A stretch of 64,000 bases of DNA from positions 33,029-97,028 of the forward strand of contig CAZPEP010000018.1 in NCBI GenBank assembly GCA_964585685.1. The letters are read 5' to 3'. The DNA comes from JALHVH01 sp964585685. Its GTDB lineage: Bacteria > Acidobacteriota > Aminicenantia > Aminicenantales > Saccharicenantaceae. The notes below the pieces were generated by a model. It was not told where the DNA came from. It did no database searches and worked only from the letters and a program-made list of their open reading frames with translations. Made by a program: the position numbers and the translations under genes. Below, piece by piece: positions 1 through 8,244 of the stretch; position 1 is the stretch's first letter; every line of letters starts with the position of its first letter.

Positions 1-635
1 ACCTTGCCGTCCTTATCGAAGAGATAACCGACGCCGACGTATCCTAGCCCGCCCTCGTCCTGGAGGATGCCCTCGATGATCTGGGCGTTCCCGTTCATTT
101 CCTTGACGTCCTGTGAGTAGTTCTTGTTGCCGAGGACGTGTTCCTGCATGAACGTGTAAGTCCCGGAGTTGGACTGTCGGCCGTAGAGAGAGACCGGCTT
201 GTCGGGGCCGCCCAGGACCTTCCAGTTACGGATCTCGCCCTTGTAGAGCGAGCCGACCTGGGCCATAGTCAGCTTTTCGATCGTGTTCCCCTCGTTGACG
301 ATGATGCTCAGCCCGTCGACCGCGATAGCGAAGAAGCGGGGCTTGACGCCCTTTTCCCATGCCTGGTCGATCTCCTTCTGTTTCCACTCACGGGAGTGGT
401 TGGCGATGTCGCAGGTCTGGTTGATAATGGCGGTGATTCCGGTACCGGATCCGCCGCCGAGGACGGCGATGGCCGCGCCGGTGGTCTTGGCCATGTACTC
501 CTCGGCCAGGATCTGGACGAGGTTGACCATCGTGTCGGAGCCCTTGACCTGGATCATCTTCTTGGCCGGGGCGGCCATTACGACGCTTGCCAGGAGGCCG
601 ATGACGGCTAGGTCGATGATGAGTGTCTTTTTCAT
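1..635 (-). CDS. pstS: Phosphate ABC transporter substrate-binding protein PstS (partial, 3' end outside window)
   Basis: Periplasmic phosphate-binding component of the Pst ABC transporter. I translated the minus strand from ATG at 633-635. It begins MKKTLIIDLAVIGLL, a signal peptide ending near AMA-like residues (VVMAAPAKK). It continues with the PstS-family phosphate-loop pattern KGSDTM, then GGGSGTG around residue 60 and NHSREWKQKE. The frame stays open to base 1, so the C-terminus lies beyond the window. A GGAG Shine-Dalgarno sits 7 nt before the ATG; the ATG five bases upstream is followed at once by a stop. It lies 47 bp downstream of the porin gene on the same strand, so the two are probably co-transcribed from the Pho-like promoter at 1875-1935. 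Related anion-binding proteins are possible but less likely. Confidence 0.9.
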   Translation of the reverse strand, partial: MKKTLIIDLAVIGLLASVVMAAPAKKMIQVKGSDTMVNLVQILAEEYMAKTTGAAIAVLGGGSGTGITAIINQTCDIANHSREWKQKEIDQAWEKGVKPRFFAIAVDGLSIIVNEGNTIEKLTMAQVGSLYKGEIRNWKVLGGPDKPVSLYGRQSNSGTYTFMQEHVLGNKNYSQDVKEMNGNAQIIEGILQDEGGLGYVGVGYLFDKDGK

Positions 636-682
636 TTCATTTCTCCGTTTCTAAAGGATTTTTTAAATCGCTCTCTCGATCG

Positions 683-1840
683 TCAGAAGGATAGGAAGAA
701 CGTCAGGTTGAAGGAGACGTCGTTCTTCGAGGTCGCGGCCGCCGTATAGTATTTCGGATTCTTGTAATTGGTGAACCAGACGTTCGGCTGAAGCTTCCAA
801 CTGGCGTGATAAGGCGCCCAGTCGAAGCCGACGATGGCCAGGCTCATATCCTGATTCGCGCGGTCCAGGCTGCTGGGCATGTAGCTGTCGTAACGGGCGA
901 AGAGCGAGAGCTTATCGGGACTGATGACGTAGCGGCCGAAGGTCGACCAGCCGGACACGTTGTACTTCTTCCCGCCCGTCTGATAAAGATCGTTCTTGTA
1001 CTGGAACCACTCCGCGCCAATGACGAGGTTCTTGACCGTTTCGAAAAAGGCGTCGAGCTTGTAGGTGGCCGCGGCTGGGGCCTTTACCAAGGGGAGGGCG
1101 GTCACCGGCAGCTTCCGCTCGTAGTCATAATAGCCGACAACGGAAAGCCCAGCCACCGGCGTGAGTTGGGCCTGAAGCTGGACCTTCTTAAACTGGTCGT
1201 TCTCGGCGTGGGAGTAGGCGGCGCCGTTGTAGATGCCCGCGGCCACTCGGAAGTACTTGGCGACGGAGTATTTCAGGGTGACGCCGATGTCCGCGCTGGT
1301 GGAAAAGATCTCTTTCTTCGTGATGTCCTTGTAGCAGTCGACCAAGGTCTTGGCGACGCTCCGGTAGGCCCAGCGTTCCTCCGCGGGTTTGAAGGTCAGC
1401 GTCTCGATCATGCCGATATTGAGGACGAGTTTATCGACCAGGAAATTGGAGTATTCGAGGTAGAGGTGCTTGAGGAAGGGGCGCAGCTTGTCGTCCTTGC
1501 CGAGAGAAGTCCCCGTTACCGGCGAGCCGGTCAGCGTGACGCCCGTGACATTGGCCGTGTTGTCGGCGTCCAGGCGGAACCGGAACTTCAGGTTGTCATT
1601 GATCTTGTTCTCATAGGTGAGGTAGGCCCGGCGGAAGACGAACTGATTGTTGAGGTAAGCTTTGGTTGCGTCTGTGGGCTTCAGGGTGATGGGGCCGGCC
1701 GAGGTCAGGTAATACCTCCAGTCAAGGTATACCGTCCCGCTGAACGTCTGCTGCGCGTAAAGCGAAGCCCCTGCCATGAAGAGCCCCAGGAAGGCCGTCG
1801 CCGCGATGAGGCCCTTTCGCCAGTCGTGTTTGCCGTTCAT
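683..1840 (-). CDS. Outer-membrane porin, probably phosphate-linked (OprP/O-like)
   Basis: A 385-residue protein with a signal peptide (LIAATAFLGLFMAGASLYAQ) followed by alternating hydrophobic/polar beta-strand sequence. It ends in NLTFFLSF, and a terminal Phe is the usual BAM recognition signal of outer-membrane barrels. Length and composition fit the phosphate-selective porin O/P family, but that assignment rests mainly on context: pstS follows 47 bp downstream and Pho-box-like repeats precede it. A GGAG Shine-Dalgarno lies 8 nt before the ATG. Probable role: passage of phosphate or other anions across the outer membrane to PstS. The barrel call is firm; the substrate is inferred. Confidence 0.75.
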   Translation of the reverse strand: MNGKHDWRKGLIAATAFLGLFMAGASLYAQQTFSGTVYLDWRYYLTSAGPITLKPTDATKAYLNNQFVFRRAYLTYENKINDNLKFRFRLDADNTANVTGVTLTGSPVTGTSLGKDDKLRPFLKHLYLEYSNFLVDKLVLNIGMIETLTFKPAEERWAYRSVAKTLVDCYKDITKKEIFSTSADIGVTLKYSVAKYFRVAAGIYNGAAYSHAENDQFKKVQLQAQLTPVAGLSVVGYYDYERKLPVTALPLVKAPAAATYKLDAFFETVKNLVIGAEWFQYKNDLYQTGGKKYNVSGWSTFGRYVISPDKLSLFARYDSYMPSSLDRANQDMSLAIVGFDWAPYHASWKLQPNVWFTNYKNPKYYTAAATSKNDVSFNLTFFLSF

Positions 1841-1854
1841 TCTTTCATTCTCCT

Positions 1855-1880
1855 TATCTTGTTATTTCAAGGACAAGATA
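1855..1880. repeat. 8-bp inverted repeat between -10 and ribosome binding site of the porin gene
   Basis: TATCTTGT (1855-1862) and ACAAGATA (1873-1880) are perfect inverted arms around a 10-nt spacer. The distal arm contains the putative -10 of the porin promoter and the proximal arm ends a few bases before the Shine-Dalgarno. It could be a repressor operator. It cannot act as an mRNA hairpin if transcription starts near 1868, because one arm would not be transcribed. Confidence 0.5.
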
Positions 1881-1935
1881 GGAGAGGGAGGTTAAGAGAG
1901 GATGAAGACTTAGTGAATTTTTCTTAACATGTGAA
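1875..1935 (-). promoter_or_regulatory. Candidate Pho box and -10 for the porin-pstS unit
   Basis: Read on the minus strand, three hexamers TTCACT (1912-1917), TTCATC (1901-1906) and TTAACC (1890-1895) repeat at exactly 11-bp steps. TTAAGA (1922-1927) lies 10 bp before the first, and a further TTCACA is at 1930-1935. The last repeat ends 9 nt before a -10-like TATCTT (1875-1880). PhoB/PhoP-class regulators bind 11-bp direct repeats that replace the -35 and end about 10 bp from the -10, so the geometry fits. The target genes fit as well. There is no experimental proof. Confidence 0.6.
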
Positions 1936-2010
1936 AGAAAGCAGCCCGGAAGGCTGGCCCGAGTTCCCTTTCGGGCCCCTTAGAGCCCGGACCCGGTCGA
2001 AGGCGCAGTA

Positions 2011-4734
2011 TCAGACCGAATAGAACCGGAACCGTCGGTTCGCGGCCTTCACGGCCTCCATCGCCCAGAGCGGGAACGAAGAGATAACCAGGACGAGGCC
2101 CCAGTCAAGGAGGCTCAACTGCTCGACCTTGAAGATCGTCCGCAGGAACGGCACGTTGATGACGACGACCTGGAGGAAGAAGGATACCGCCGCGGCGTAA
2201 ACGAGCTTCATGTTCGAGAAGGGGCCGATCCGGAACAGGGACCGCGTCATGTTTCGGCAGTTGAACGCGTGGAAGAGCTGGGCGCAGGACAGGACGATAA
2301 ACGCACCCGTTCTCGCCCGGACGACACCTTCTTTCTCGATGAACAGGATTGTGCAAAAAGCCAGGAGGCTGCAGAGGGCGATGAACACCCCCTGGGCCAA
2401 CATCAGAAACGCCCGAGGCCGCGTGACGACCGGCTCGGCGGGGTCGCGGGGGGGCTTATCCATGATGCCTGGGTCGACAGGGTCGACGCCCAGCGCCAGA
2501 GCGGGCAAACCGTCCGTCACCAGGTTGACCCAAAGGATCTGGATAGGGAGCAGGGGCACGGGGAGGCCGATAAGCGAAGCCGTGAACATCGTCAGAATCT
2601 CGCCGGCGTTGCAGGACAGGAGGAAGTGGACGAACTTCTTGATGTTGTCGTAGATCCCCCTCCCCTCCTCGACGGCTGCGACGATGGAGGCGAAGTTATC
2701 GTCCGTGACGACCATGTCCGAGACCTCTTTGGTCACATCGGTCCCTGTGATCCCCATGGCGACGCCGATGTCCGCTTCCTTGACCGCCGGGGCGTCGTTG
2801 ACGCCGTCGCCCGTCATGGCGACGACGTCGCCCCTCTTCCGCCAGGCCCGAACGATCCGGAGCTTGTGCTCCGGCGAGACGCGGGCGTAGACCGGGATGC
2901 GGCGGACCTCGGCTCCGAGCCTCTCGTCGGTCCACCTGTCCAGGTCCTCTCCGGTCAGGGCCATGGAGTCCTCCGCGAGGAACCCCAGCTCCCGGGCGAT
3001 GGCCACGGCCGTGTTCTTGTGGTCACCGGTAATCATGACGGTCCGGATTCCGGCCCGCTTGCACTCGGCCACGGCCGCCTTGACCTCCTCCCGAGGCGGG
3101 TCGATCATCGCCATCAGGCCGGAGAAGACGAGCTCCCGCTCGATCGTCACGGGGGTCGGGCTTTCAGGTAGCTCCTCGAAGGACCGGTAGGCAAACGCCA
3201 GGACGCGCATCGCCCTGTCGGCGAGCTCGTCGTTCACCCGTAGCAGCCGCGCCCGGTCGGTCGCGGTCAGGGGTCGGGTCGAGCCGCCCTCGTCGATAGC
3301 AGTGCAATCGCCGAGGAGAACGTCGGGGGCGCCCTTGACGAAGGCTGCGAAGCGGCCCCCGTCCTGGCGGATGATGGTCATCTTCTTGCGCTCGGAGTCG
3401 AACGGGAGCTCCTCGACGGCAGGATACCCCTTCTCCTCGGTCTCCTTGAGCACGCCGACTTTCGCGGCCGCTGTGAGGATGGCGGCTTCGGTCGGGTCCC
3501 CAAAGATGCCCCAGGCTCCGCCGTCTTTTCGGACGATCAAAGCGCTGTTGCATAGGACACCGACTTGCAGCATCTGCCGCAACCCTGGAAAGTCGGAAGG
3601 ATTGACCGGAGCGTCCGAGTCTAGAAACGCGCCCTCGGGCGCGTAGCCGATCCCGGTCACCCGGAACAGGCGAGCGTCGGCGTAAGCAGCCTGGACCGTC
3701 ATCTCGTTCCGGGTCAGGGTCCCGGTCTTATCCGAACAGATCACGGTGGCGCAGCCGAGCGTCTCGACGGATGGGAGCTTCCGGATCAGGGCGTGGCGCC
3801 GGACCATCCTCTGGACACCGAGGGCGAGGGCGATGGTGACGACGGCGGGCAACCCCTCGGGGATAGCGGCTACGGCCAGACTCACGGCCGTCAGGAAGAC
3901 GTCGACAAGCTTCCCGCCCCTCAGCCATTCCATGAGGAAGACCAGGCCGACGAGGATGAAGCACAGGTAGACGATCAACTTGCCGAACTGCTCGAGCTTC
4001 TTCTGGAGCGGCGTGGTCTCGTGGGCGATTCCTTGGATCATCGTAGCGATCTTCCCGAGCTCGGTGGACATGCCCGTCCCGGTCACGAGGGCCCGGGCCT
4101 TGCCCGAGGCGACGAACGTCCCCATGTAGACCGTATTGGCCCGATCGGCCAACGGGACCTCCCGCTCGTCCAATGCGACGGAGGTCTTGAGGACCGGGGT
4201 CGATTCCCCCGTCAGGCTGGCCTCCTGGACCGAGAAATTCGAGGTATGCCAGACGATACGGCCGTCGGCCGGGACATTGTCCCCGGCCTCGAGCTCGACG
4301 AGGTCGCCCGGGACGATGTCGCTCGAGGGCACGACCCTGTAGTCGCCGTCGCGAATAACCTTGGACGACGGCGAAGAGAGCTTTTTCAGCGCAGCCAGGG
4401 ATTTCTCGGCCCGGTATTCCTGAACGAACCCCATGACGGCGTTCAGAATGACGATGGCAATGATGGCCACGGCATCAACCCATTCCCCAAGGAAGCCCGA
4501 AACGAGAGCGGCCCCAATGAGGACCCAGATCATGAAATCCTTGAACTGGTCGAGGAACTGGCCGATGGGCGAACGGCCCTTCTTCTCGGTCAGTTGGTTC
4601 GGTCCGAAGCGGGCGAGCCTCTCGGTAGCGTCCGTATCGGTCAAGCCCCGGGACGCGTTCGTGTCGAGGAGGGCTTCCACCTCCTCGATAGCGCACTGCC
4701 AGGTTCTTTTGTCGGTGGTCGCTTGGTCGATCAT
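2011..4734 (-). CDS. P2A-type calcium-transporting ATPase
   Basis: A 907-residue P-type ATPase, near the usual length for bacterial SERCA/PMR1-like Ca2+ pumps. It has the N-terminal cation ATPase domain, the actuator motif TGES, the phosphorylation motif DKTGTLT, the hinge TGDGVNDAP and about ten membrane segments. The M4 sequence PEGLPAVV and the M6 sequence NLVTDGLPALALG match the calcium-binding signature of the P2A subfamily, which favours Ca2+ over Mg2+ or K+/Na+. It would export Ca2+ from the cytoplasm using ATP. It stands alone with its own extended -10 promoter at 4785-4793. Other divalent cations remain possible substrates. Confidence 0.92.
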   Translation of the reverse strand: MIDQATTDKRTWQCAIEEVEALLDTNASRGLTDTDATERLARFGPNQLTEKKGRSPIGQFLDQFKDFMIWVLIGAALVSGFLGEWVDAVAIIAIVILNAVMGFVQEYRAEKSLAALKKLSSPSSKVIRDGDYRVVPSSDIVPGDLVELEAGDNVPADGRIVWHTSNFSVQEASLTGESTPVLKTSVALDEREVPLADRANTVYMGTFVASGKARALVTGTGMSTELGKIATMIQGIAHETTPLQKKLEQFGKLIVYLCFILVGLVFLMEWLRGGKLVDVFLTAVSLAVAAIPEGLPAVVTIALALGVQRMVRRHALIRKLPSVETLGCATVICSDKTGTLTRNEMTVQAAYADARLFRVTGIGYAPEGAFLDSDAPVNPSDFPGLRQMLQVGVLCNSALIVRKDGGAWGIFGDPTEAAILTAAAKVGVLKETEEKGYPAVEELPFDSERKKMTIIRQDGGRFAAFVKGAPDVLLGDCTAIDEGGSTRPLTATDRARLLRVNDELADRAMRVLAFAYRSFEELPESPTPVTIERELVFSGLMAMIDPPREEVKAAVAECKRAGIRTVMITGDHKNTAVAIARELGFLAEDSMALTGEDLDRWTDERLGAEVRRIPVYARVSPEHKLRIVRAWRKRGDVVAMTGDGVNDAPAVKEADIGVAMGITGTDVTKEVSDMVVTDDNFASIVAAVEEGRGIYDNIKKFVHFLLSCNAGEILTMFTASLIGLPVPLLPIQILWVNLVTDGLPALALGVDPVDPGIMDKPPRDPAEPVVTRPRAFLMLAQGVFIALCSLLAFCTILFIEKEGVVRARTGAFIVLSCAQLFHAFNCRNMTRSLFRIGPFSNMKLVYAAAVSFFLQVVVINVPFLRTIFKVEQLSLLDWGLVLVISSFPLWAMEAVKAANRRFRFYSV

Positions 4735-4784
4735 GGCACGTCCTTCAATAGGATTCCGGCCCGCCGCGCCTGGGCGGGTGCGGA

Positions 4785-4793
4785 ATTATAGCA
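4785..4793 (-). promoter_or_regulatory. Extended -10 promoter of the calcium ATPase gene
   Basis: The minus strand reads TGCTATAAT: a perfect TATAAT (4785-4790) preceded by the TGn extension. The -35 region has no good TTGACA, which is usual for extended -10 promoters. The start codon is about 50 bp downstream. No other feature was seen in 4735-4912. Confidence 0.55.
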
Positions 4794-4912
4794 CCTTGGA
4801 CGGGTTTTGGAGAAGCGGGGGCGCGAGATATCGGGCGGCGACCCGAGAGCGGTTCTGGGCCTCGGAGGCATGATCTCGCGGGATCCACCCCCCAAAGATC
4901 TCCTATCAGGCC

Positions 4913-6088
4913 CTACTCGGAAGTTGCCTTGATTCCCTCCTTACGGGACGCGGCTGAGGTCCCCTCCGAAACTCCCGGGTGGAGGAGCGCGCGGAGATTC
5001 CGGGTCAGGATCGGAAACTGGGCCGGGTCCGAGGCCGGCGGGAATCCCCGGAGCTTGCGGCTGAGAGTTCCGAGGAGGCGGTCGTCCGGCCTGCCCTCGA
5101 GGATCTTCGCAGTTTCCTCCTCGTCGATGTCCTCACCCCGTAAAGTCGCTAGCCCCGCTCTTTCGTTCTCGGGACAGCCGAGCTGGCACTTCATGCAGCC
5201 CATCAGCGCGTTATGCATGCTGGGCAGGATCCAGTTAGGGAAGACGCCGTTGACCTCGTTGTAGAGCGTGATGCAGCGGCCGGCGTCGATCACGAATTCC
5301 TCGCGACGAATGGCGTTCGTCGGGCATATGCCGTAGCAGATCGCGCATTCCCGACAGGCCTCGAGCATGGCAAGCTCCTGCCACGAATCCTCGAGCCCCG
5401 GCGCGTCGGTCAGGAAAGCAAAGAGGGCCAGGAAGGTTCCCATCCCTTCCACGTAACAGATGTTGTTCCTGCCGTAGCGCCCCAGGCCGCTCCTGACGGC
5501 CATCAGCTTGAGATGAACGCCCTTGGCGGGCTCGAGCCTGGCCGAGGGGTTCTTGACAATATCCCTGCGGACGGCCGCTTCGATCCCCGCCAAAGTGACC
5601 CCATCGTCGAAGTACTGGGGGGAGATGACGATCGGGTGGCGCCGGCCTCGGAAAAAGGCGTCGAATCTCAGCATCGGCGCCCTGACGGCGACGATGAGAA
5701 CTGAGGTAGCTTCCGGAAAGCCGGGGGGAACGGTGAACGATTTGGAATCGAGATAGCTTCGGTAGGTCTTGTTGTGACTGAGCTTGTTCCCCCGCCTCAG
5801 GGAATCGATATCGTTCTGGAGTTCCTTGAAATGGCCCACGGATAGGGCCCTGGCCTTGTAGAAGAGATCGGGCGTGGCCTCGAGCACATCTTCGTTCCAG
5901 GATCCGGGCTTTCCTAAGCCACTCCCGTTCAAGAACGGCAGGGCACCTAGGGCGGCCAACCCTTTCAGGAAATCCCGACGGCTCCTCTCGCAGGTCGCCG
6001 TTGTCAGGTTCCTGCGGAGTTCCCGGAGGCTACGGGCCCAGCCCTCACTTCTTTTTATGGACGCACATCCCCATTTATTCAGCGGCAT
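4913..6088 (-). CDS. Tat-exported QueG/reductive-dehalogenase-like double-cluster iron-sulfur protein
   Basis: A 391-residue protein. Residues about 36-55 form a twin-arginine signal (SRRDFLK, then a hydrophobic stretch GLAALGALPFL). The middle part carries a QueG-like pattern (GLGRYGRNN). The C-terminal half has two [4Fe-4S] motifs: C-x2-C-x2-C-x3-CP (CRECAICYGICP) and GCMKCQLGCP. QueG and RdhA share this cobalamin plus double-cluster fold. Cytoplasmic QueG has no Tat signal, whereas RdhA does (RRxFxK). At 391 residues it is shorter than typical RdhA, and no rdhB-like anchor gene adjoins. It may be an exported B12-dependent reductase; substrate unknown. It is encoded alone, and I saw no convincing promoter in 6089-6249. 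Confidence 0.7.
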   Translation of the reverse strand: MPLNKWGCASIKRSEGWARSLRELRRNLTTATCERSRRDFLKGLAALGALPFLNGSGLGKPGSWNEDVLEATPDLFYKARALSVGHFKELQNDIDSLRRGNKLSHNKTYRSYLDSKSFTVPPGFPEATSVLIVAVRAPMLRFDAFFRGRRHPIVISPQYFDDGVTLAGIEAAVRRDIVKNPSARLEPAKGVHLKLMAVRSGLGRYGRNNICYVEGMGTFLALFAFLTDAPGLEDSWQELAMLEACRECAICYGICPTNAIRREEFVIDAGRCITLYNEVNGVFPNWILPSMHNALMGCMKCQLGCPENERAGLATLRGEDIDEEETAKILEGRPDDRLLGTLSRKLRGFPPASDPAQFPILTRNLRALLHPGVSEGTSAASRKEGIKATSE

Positions 6089-6249
6089 ACTGCCCTTCTT
6101 TGCAACCTTCGGGCCAAAACGCCCTCACGGGGTCCCATCCGGTTCTTGGGGAGCCGGGGGCGACCGGTGAACGGTTTTCGTTACGGCATAAAAAGATACT
6201 TTACGTCCGGGCAGAAGCGCTTTGAGGATAGAACAGACTTAATGATACG

Positions 6250-6579
6250 TGGCTCCTCGGGCAGGACTCGAACCTGCAACCTAGTGGTTACAAGAGCCCC
6301 GAGATTTCTCTCGGGCTTGGACTATCTCATCGCCCTTCCCGCTCGCGCGGGGATGGGGCGCCGGGCGCTTCCCCCGGACCGTGTCCGAGGTACGAGCGTT
6401 CGCTCTAGTCTCTGCACCTTCCCCGCCCGTCAGGGACGGACGGGGCTTGGCTCAGGATCACCTGCTTCGCACCCGGCGAAGGGAGGGCTTCCCTGAATTC
6501 ACCCGGTTTTCCATCCGCGATCCCTCGCGGACGCTGCGTTGTCCACAGCCACCCGCTCTGCCGATTGAGCTACCGAGGA
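6250..6579 (-). tRNA. tRNA-Asn(GUU) interrupted by a group I intron
   Basis: On the minus strand the 5' exon is 6579-6545 and the 3' exon 6290-6250, with the intron between. Joined, they make a 76-nt tRNA. The acceptor stem TCCTCGG (6573-6579) pairs with CCGAGGA (6254-6260). The discriminator is G and CCA is encoded (6250-6252). The D stem is GCTC/GAGC. The anticodon stem GGTGG (6549-6553) pairs with CCACT (6283-6287). The T arm is GCAGG-TTCGAGT-CCTGC. The spliced loop is CTGTTAA, giving anticodon GTT. The U1-A72 pair and G73 also match bacterial tRNA-Asn. Without the intron the two halves look like unrelated fragments, so gene finders may miss it. Confidence 0.93.
6291..6544 (-). ncRNA. Group I self-splicing intron (IC3-like) in the tRNA-Asn anticodon
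   Basis: A 254-nt intron inserted after U35 of the anticodon. P1 is visible: exon GCUGU pairs with intron GCAGC, giving the required U.G pair at the 5' splice site. The intron ends in G (6291) before the 3' exon. P2 is TCCGCGA/TCGCGGA. Conserved core strings resemble cyanobacterial and plastid tRNA-Leu introns: GTGAATTCAGGGAA (6489-6502), CCTGAGCCAAGCC (6444-6456), GGTGCAGAGACTAGAG (6403-6418) and GATAGTCC (6319-6326). P9 is CCCGAGA-GAAA-TCTCGGG with a GNRA loop. There is no room for a homing endonuclease. Splicing is inferred from structure, not shown. Confidence 0.93.
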
Positions 6580-6592
6580 GTAAGGCTGGATT

Positions 6593-6621
6593 AAGATAGC
6601 ATTAATTGCCCCCCAAGGCAA
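6593..6621 (-). promoter_or_regulatory. Promoter of the split tRNA-Asn gene
   Basis: On the minus strand, -35 TTGCCT (6616-6621) and -10 TATCTT (6593-6598) are 17 nt apart. The tRNA begins 13 nt after the -10. It is divergent from the methyltransferase promoter. Confidence 0.65.
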
Positions 6622-6625
6622 GGAC

Positions 6626-6653
6626 TTGCTTTTATGTGCGGACGTGTTAATAT
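6626..6653 (+). promoter_or_regulatory. Promoter of the methyltransferase gene
   Basis: TTGCTT (6626-6631) and TAATAT (6648-6653) with a 16-nt spacer, 27 nt before the GTG start at 6681. It lies back to back with the tRNA promoter. Confidence 0.55.
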
Positions 6654-6680
6654 GCCAATCTTTATGTTTGAAAGGAAATC

Positions 6681-7349
6681 GTGTCCGACCCAGAAGCTCA
6701 AGTTCTGACCAAGGCCTCCGGAACCCCGCTTTTCGCCGGCCGGCGGACGGCCGGCTCCGAAAAATTGATGTTCTTCGAGGCGCGGGCGGCCCGGTGGGAC
6801 CGCGACCATTCTAGCCCGGGCGAGGACCTCACTATCCCCCTCATCATCCCGTTCCTCAGGCTGAATAACGGCGACCGCGTCCTCGACCTGGGTTGCGGAA
6901 CGGGGAAGCTCGTTCCCTGGCTCCGGGAGGGCGTCGGTCCCTCGGGCCTCATCGTCGAGGCGGATTACTGCCGAGGAATGCTGGAGGCGGGGCGGCGCAA
7001 GCGCTTCGGCCGGCGCGTCCGCTTCGTGCGGATGGACGTCCAGACCCCGGCCGTCCGCGGCGGGGCGTTCGACCGGATCGTCTGTTTCTCCCTGTTCCCC
7101 CATCTCGAAGACCAAGCCGGAGCGCTCAGAAGATTCCGCGGGCTTCTCAAGCCCGGCTGTCCGCTCGTCATCGCCCATACGATGGGCCGGGAGGATCTCA
7201 ACGCCTTCTTGCGCCGCGTCGGCGGTCCGGTCGGCGGGGACGCTCTTCCCGATGAACGCGAGATGACATCGCTCCTCTCGAAAGCCGGCTTCCGGGACGT
7301 CGAGATCGCCGACAGGCCCCGCCATTACATCGCCAGGGCCTGGGCATGA
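6681..7349 (+). CDS. Class I SAM-dependent methyltransferase
   Basis: A 222-residue protein of the Methyltransf_11/25 type. Motif I is VLDLGCGTGKLVPWL (about residue 70), the SAM-binding Gly-rich loop. The acidic end of strand 2 is IVEAD, and a post-I motif MDVQTP and strand 4 FDRIVCFSLFPHL follow, as in ubiquinone/menaquinone-type and small-molecule methyltransferases. The start is GTG with AAAGGAAA upstream; no ATG fits. It is a single-gene unit. The substrate cannot be read from sequence or context. Confidence 0.85.
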   Translation: MSDPEAQVLTKASGTPLFAGRRTAGSEKLMFFEARAARWDRDHSSPGEDLTIPLIIPFLRLNNGDRVLDLGCGTGKLVPWLREGVGPSGLIVEADYCRGMLEAGRRKRFGRRVRFVRMDVQTPAVRGGAFDRIVCFSLFPHLEDQAGALRRFRGLLKPGCPLVIAHTMGREDLNAFLRRVGGPVGGDALPDEREMTSLLSKAGFRDVEIADRPRHYIARAWA

Positions 7350-7491
7350 TCGACCGCGGTCGGTTTCTCTCGACTCCGGCCTATGTTCATCGGACAAAGC
7401 CCGGGTTGAAGCCCGAGGTCGTGAACGCCGCGCCGGTCATCCGGCTGGAATTGGCAAGACCGGCCGCCGAGCCGTAAGGCCGGGAACAGGC

Positions 7492-8244
7492 TTAGAACCG
7501 GTAGGAGGCCTGCTTGGCCAGCTTACGGTAATCTTCGCCCCACATCTCGACGATCTTACACATCTCGTAGACGCGCGAGCGCAAGCGAATTCCGATCCGG
7601 TCGACGAGGGTGTCACCGCCCTTCTTGTAGAACGAGTCGCGGTTGTCCTCCGTCTCCTCGGTGTCCGGATAGTTCGAAGTGAAGATCGTCGTTTTCTTGT
7701 GGTTGTAGCGGTGATTGATGATGTAAAAGACGGTCTCTTCGACCCAGGCCGTCGTCCGCTTGGCCCCGAGCTCGTCGAGGACGAGGACATCGCTGCGAAA
7801 GACGGGGGCGAGGACGTCGGACTCGGTGAGCGAGGAGTCCGGGGCGAACGTGTTCTGGATCTCCCGGATGAGATCCCTGAAATCATAGAAGACACAGGAG
7901 ACGTTCTTCTTCGCGATAAGCTCCTGGATGACGCCTATGGCCAGGTGGGTCTTGCCCACCCCACAGGGGCCGATGAACAGGAGACCGACCTCCTGGGCGG
8001 GGAAGTTCTTGACGAACGTCTTGGAGATGGCCAGGGCATCCTTGTGGGAATCGTTGTCCTTGTGGATCTCGAAGTTCTTCAGGGTACAATCCTTGTACCG
8101 CTTCGGAATGCGGGACTGCTCCAGCAGGACGGCCGCCTGCCGCTCGTGGAAGCAGGCGCATCTCTTGGCCACGGGTCCCTTATCGGCCTTCTCGATGATC
8201 CAACCGGTGCCCAGACATTTCGGACATGTTGTCGCGTCGTTCAA
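7492..8244 (-). CDS. DnaC/IstB-like AAA+ ATPase (putative helicase loader)
   Basis: A 250-residue protein. The N-terminus carries a zinc-binding pattern (CPKCLGTGW, then CAC near residue 30). The AAA+ core has Walker A GPCGVGKTH (about residue 93) and Walker B VLVLDELGA. This matches the DnaC/DnaI/IstB family. There is no transposase partner, which argues against IstB, so a replicative helicase loader is the likelier role. Its ATG overlaps the stop of the sigma-factor gene by 4 nt (ATGA). It is therefore the last cistron of the dnaK-dnaJ-hspR-sigma operon, an odd place for a replication gene. Confidence 0.8.
   Translation of the reverse strand: MNDATTCPKCLGTGWIIEKADKGPVAKRCACFHERQAAVLLEQSRIPKRYKDCTLKNFEIHKDNDSHKDALAISKTFVKNFPAQEVGLLFIGPCGVGKTHLAIGVIQELIAKKNVSCVFYDFRDLIREIQNTFAPDSSLTESDVLAPVFRSDVLVLDELGAKRTTAWVEETVFYIINHRYNHKKTTIFTSNYPDTEETEDNRDSFYKKGGDTLVDRIGIRLRSRVYEMCKIVEMWGEDYRKLAKQASYRF

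Noticed and set aside
6250..6579. Reading the split tRNA as tRNA-Thr(TGT) with splice after U33
   Set aside because: The intron would then not end in G, the P1 helix would not place U.G at the splice site, and the acceptor stem with U1-A72 and G73 fits Asn.
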